Part shown: piece after piece, positions 62,483 to 64,000 of the stretch | Numbering within the stretch: position 1 is the stretch's first letter | Layout: the number at the start of each line of letters is the position of its first letter | Origin: Devosia subaequoris | GTDB lineage: Bacteria > Pseudomonadota > Alphaproteobacteria > Rhizobiales > Devosiaceae | Direction of reading: 5' to 3' | Length of the DNA stretch: 64,000 nt | NCBI RefSeq assembly: GCF_014197055.1 | Contig: NZ_JACIEW010000001.1 | Location: 372,001 to 436,000 of the forward strand | Position numbers and translations under genes: made by a program | The notes under the pieces: generated by a model | The model's database searches: none | What the model was told of the DNA's origin: nothing | Seen by the model: the letters and a program-made list of their open reading frames with translations, nothing else

Positions 62483-63454
62483 ATGAGCCAGATTTCCTCT
62501 ACTCCCCACAACGCCGCAACTTCGGGCGCTCTTTTTATGCTGGTGGCGAGTATCGCCTTCGCCGGCACCAATACGCTGCAATCCATTTTGCCCACGCCCG
62601 CCGAGTATGGTGGCTTCGGCATGAGTTCGACCGGTATGGCCTTCTGGCAGTATCTGATTGCCTCGGTTCTGGCATTGCCGTTGATCTTGAGGATCGGGCT
62701 CTCAAATCTCAAGACCCGTCACCCCCTCGCCCATGAAGTTCGCGCCTTTGTTTCCGCGTTGGGCGTGCATGTGTTTGTTTATGGCTTCGCCTCGGGCGTG
62801 CCGATCTGGCAGATGGTGACACTGCTGGCGACCGGGCCGCTTTTCATTGTCCTGGGTTCCACGCTGTTTCTTGGTGAGCGCGCATCGACAGCTCGGATCG
62901 TGGCAGCTCTGGCCGGATTCGTCGGCGCCATTATCGTTTCGGGCGTTGGAACCGAAAGCCTTGGCTGGCAGGCCTTGATCCCGATCACCGCTGCGGCGCT
63001 CTGGGCCGCCACCGATGTTTTGACAAAATTCCTGACACGCAAGGGCGAGAGCCCGGAAACCCTGACAGTTTCTCTTCTGGTGCTGATGACACCCAACCAT
63101 CTGGCGATCCTGTTGGTGGCCAATGCGCTCTCCGGCGTGCTGCCGACGGCCTTGGCGCCCGGCTTCCCCTTCGCTTTACCCGATATGACCGGCATTTGGC
63201 TGTTGCTGCTGCTCGGCGCTCTCACTGCAGCGGCGCAATATCTGCTGGCCTTTGCCTATAGGGCTGCCGATGCGGTCTATCTGCAGCCGTTTGGCGATCT
63301 CAAAGTGCCATTGAGCGGCCTGGTCGGTTGGGTTGCCCTTGGTCAGGTGCCTTCGATCTGGTTCTGGCCCGGCGCCGCCCTGATCGTGGGGGCTTCGGTG
63401 TTCATCTACTGGATCGAGAACCGCGAGGAGCCCGCCTCGCTGCAACCAGCTTAG
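62483..63454 (+). CDS. ribN: Riboflavin transporter RibN (DMT/EamA family)
   Basis: The 323-residue inner-membrane protein has about ten helices in two EamA repeats (SGALFMLVASIAFAGTNTLQ and ALIPITAAALWAATDVLTKF). It is directly downstream of an FMN riboswitch, as are the RibN riboflavin importers described in Rhizobium and Ochrobactrum. The function therefore rests on family plus riboswitch context. It ends before a strong terminator. Confidence 0.9.
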   Translation: MSQISSTPHNAATSGALFMLVASIAFAGTNTLQSILPTPAEYGGFGMSSTGMAFWQYLIASVLALPLILRIGLSNLKTRHPLAHEVRAFVSALGVHVFVYGFASGVPIWQMVTLLATGPLFIVLGSTLFLGERASTARIVAALAGFVGAIIVSGVGTESLGWQALIPITAAALWAATDVLTKFLTRKGESPETLTVSLLVLMTPNHLAILLVANALSGVLPTALAPGFPFALPDMTGIWLLLLLGALTAAAQYLLAFAYRAADAVYLQPFGDLKVPLSGLVGWVALGQVPSIWFWPGAALIVGASVFIYWIENREEPASLQPA

Positions 63455-63476
63455 GTTCTCCTTCCATGATCCCCCA

Positions 63477-63510
63477 GGGGGCAGGACGTTCCACCGTCCT
63501 GCCCCTTTTT
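63477..63510 (+). terminator. Rho-independent terminator of ribN
   Basis: GGGGCAGGACG (63478-63488) pairs with CGTCCTGCCCC (63495-63505) and is followed by TTTTTGTT. Confidence 0.93.
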
Positions 63511-63542
63511 GTTGCGGGGCGCGGCATTTTGTTCCAAAAATA

Positions 63543-63554
63543 GAATGAGCATTC
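63543..63554. promoter_or_regulatory. Palindrome upstream of the RpiR gene
   Basis: GAATG-AG-CATTC is a perfect 5+5 inverted repeat 12 bp before the RpiR start, overlapping the ribosome-site region. It could serve autoregulation; RpiR-family sites are often short TTCC/GGAA repeats. Confidence 0.35.
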
Positions 63555-63566
63555 CATGAGGATCAG

Positions 63567-64000
63567 ATGACCGGCCAGCTCCCGCCTCGCGATTTCGATA
63601 GCCTGCGTGCCGCCATTGTCGAGATGCGCGCCACATTGCCCAAGCGGCTGATGCAAGTGGCCAGCTATGCTCTTGAACGCCCCGACGACATGGCCTTCGG
63701 AACAACGGCCAGCATAGCTCAGGCCGCAGAGGTCCAGCCCTCAACTCTGGTTCGATTCGCTCAGCACTTCGGATTTGACGGCTTTTCGGGTCTGCAGCAA
63801 TTGTTCCGAGAGCGACTGAAAGAGCGCAATGGCAGCTATGAAGACCGATTGCGCCATCTCGAATCGGGTGGCACAGCAGAAACTGAAGGCGTGGCCATCC
63901 TCAACGGCTTTCTGGCGGCCGGTCATGACAGCCTTAGCACACTGGCGAACACGATCGATGCCGACGCGCTCGAACGGGCCATTACAATCCTGGCGCGCGC
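63567..64000 (+). CDS. MurR/RpiR-family regulator, 3' part cut by window edge
   Basis: The frame starts at the ATG at 63567 with GAGGATC upstream and runs off the right edge (144 residues). The N-terminal HTH_6 domain is clear: LPKRLMQVASYALERPDDMAF, TTASIAQAAEVQPSTLVRFAQ and FGFDGFSGLQQLFRERL. The SIS sugar-phosphate sensor domain lies beyond the window. The N-terminus resembles IolR-type regulators of Rhizobiales, but targets cannot be told. Confidence 0.88.
   Translation, partial: MTGQLPPRDFDSLRAAIVEMRATLPKRLMQVASYALERPDDMAFGTTASIAQAAEVQPSTLVRFAQHFGFDGFSGLQQLFRERLKERNGSYEDRLRHLESGGTAETEGVAILNGFLAAGHDSLSTLANTIDADALERAITILAR

Noticed and set aside
1..64000. CRISPR arrays, prophage genes, insertion sequences and toxin-antitoxin pairs
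   Set aside because: No regularly spaced direct repeats, transposase or phage structural genes, or typical toxin-antitoxin pair were seen on either strand.

Overview
The window looks like chromosome of an alphaproteobacterium of the order Hyphomicrobiales, most likely Devosia or a close relative. This is inferred from gene order and protein style (aminotransferase-hom-glpX-recJ, clpP-clpX-lon, ctaA next to a DUF2842 gene, an FMN-riboswitch-controlled RibN transporter, a ugp operon) and from the high GC content with long antisense shadow ORFs. No prophage, IS element, CRISPR array or replication origin was seen.

Layout. 1-6.2 kb: a DUF192 lipoprotein (cut by the window edge) and a two-domain cold-shock protein, glyoxalase I, an M15-like lipoprotein, tandem tRNA-Glu genes (UUC, CUC), a LysR regulator divergent from a cupin-GST pair, and cfa. 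6.4-12.2 kb: on the minus strand an amino-acid/carbon block of aminotransferase, hom, glpX and recJ. 12.6-16.0 kb: a glycosyltransferase coupled to a fused epimerase/FAD-oxidase. 16.0-21.9 kb: lon, clpX and clpP with an arginase gene inserted in the opposite direction. 22-27.3 kb: a small unknown protein, P450, an SdpI-like membrane protein, a VOC protein, rpsI-rplM, ctaA and DUF2842. 27.3-34.3 kb: a polysaccharide locus (deacetylase, Wzz-like protein with a degenerate kinase domain, Wza-like lipoprotein, GT4, initiating sugar-phosphate transferase). 34.5-36.6 kb: an aminoglycoside-phosphotransferase-like kinase, tRNA-Pro(GGG) and a decayed aldo/keto reductase. 36.6-46.4 kb: a LacI-controlled sugar uptake and catabolism cluster. 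46.4-55 kb: a Na/Pi cotransporter divergent from ugpBAEC, a glycerophosphodiesterase, a DeoR regulator and a HAD phosphatase. 55.1-58.2 kb: a tiny membrane protein, a CHASE2-adenylate cyclase and an AraC regulator. 58.5-64 kb: a Gfo/Idh/MocA-aldo/keto reductase fusion, an MFS transporter under a large palindrome, an FMN riboswitch with ribN, and an RpiR regulator cut by the window edge.

How it works together. The ugp segment reads as a closed phosphorus-scavenging module: uptake of glycerol-3-phosphate or its diesters, cleavage, probable dephosphorylation, a linked phosphate carrier, and a DeoR repressor for which I find two matching palindromes in the divergent promoter. The LacI cluster imports a sugar and processes it with an isomerase, cupin, two VOC proteins and an aldo/keto reductase; its substrate is not evident. 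The points most worth a second look are the GT1 plus SDR-FAD oxidase pair, the GlpX with a replaced active-site threonine, the HTH-hom fusion, the kinase-dead-looking Wzz protein, the orphan MFS operator and the predicted translational expression platform of the ribN riboswitch.
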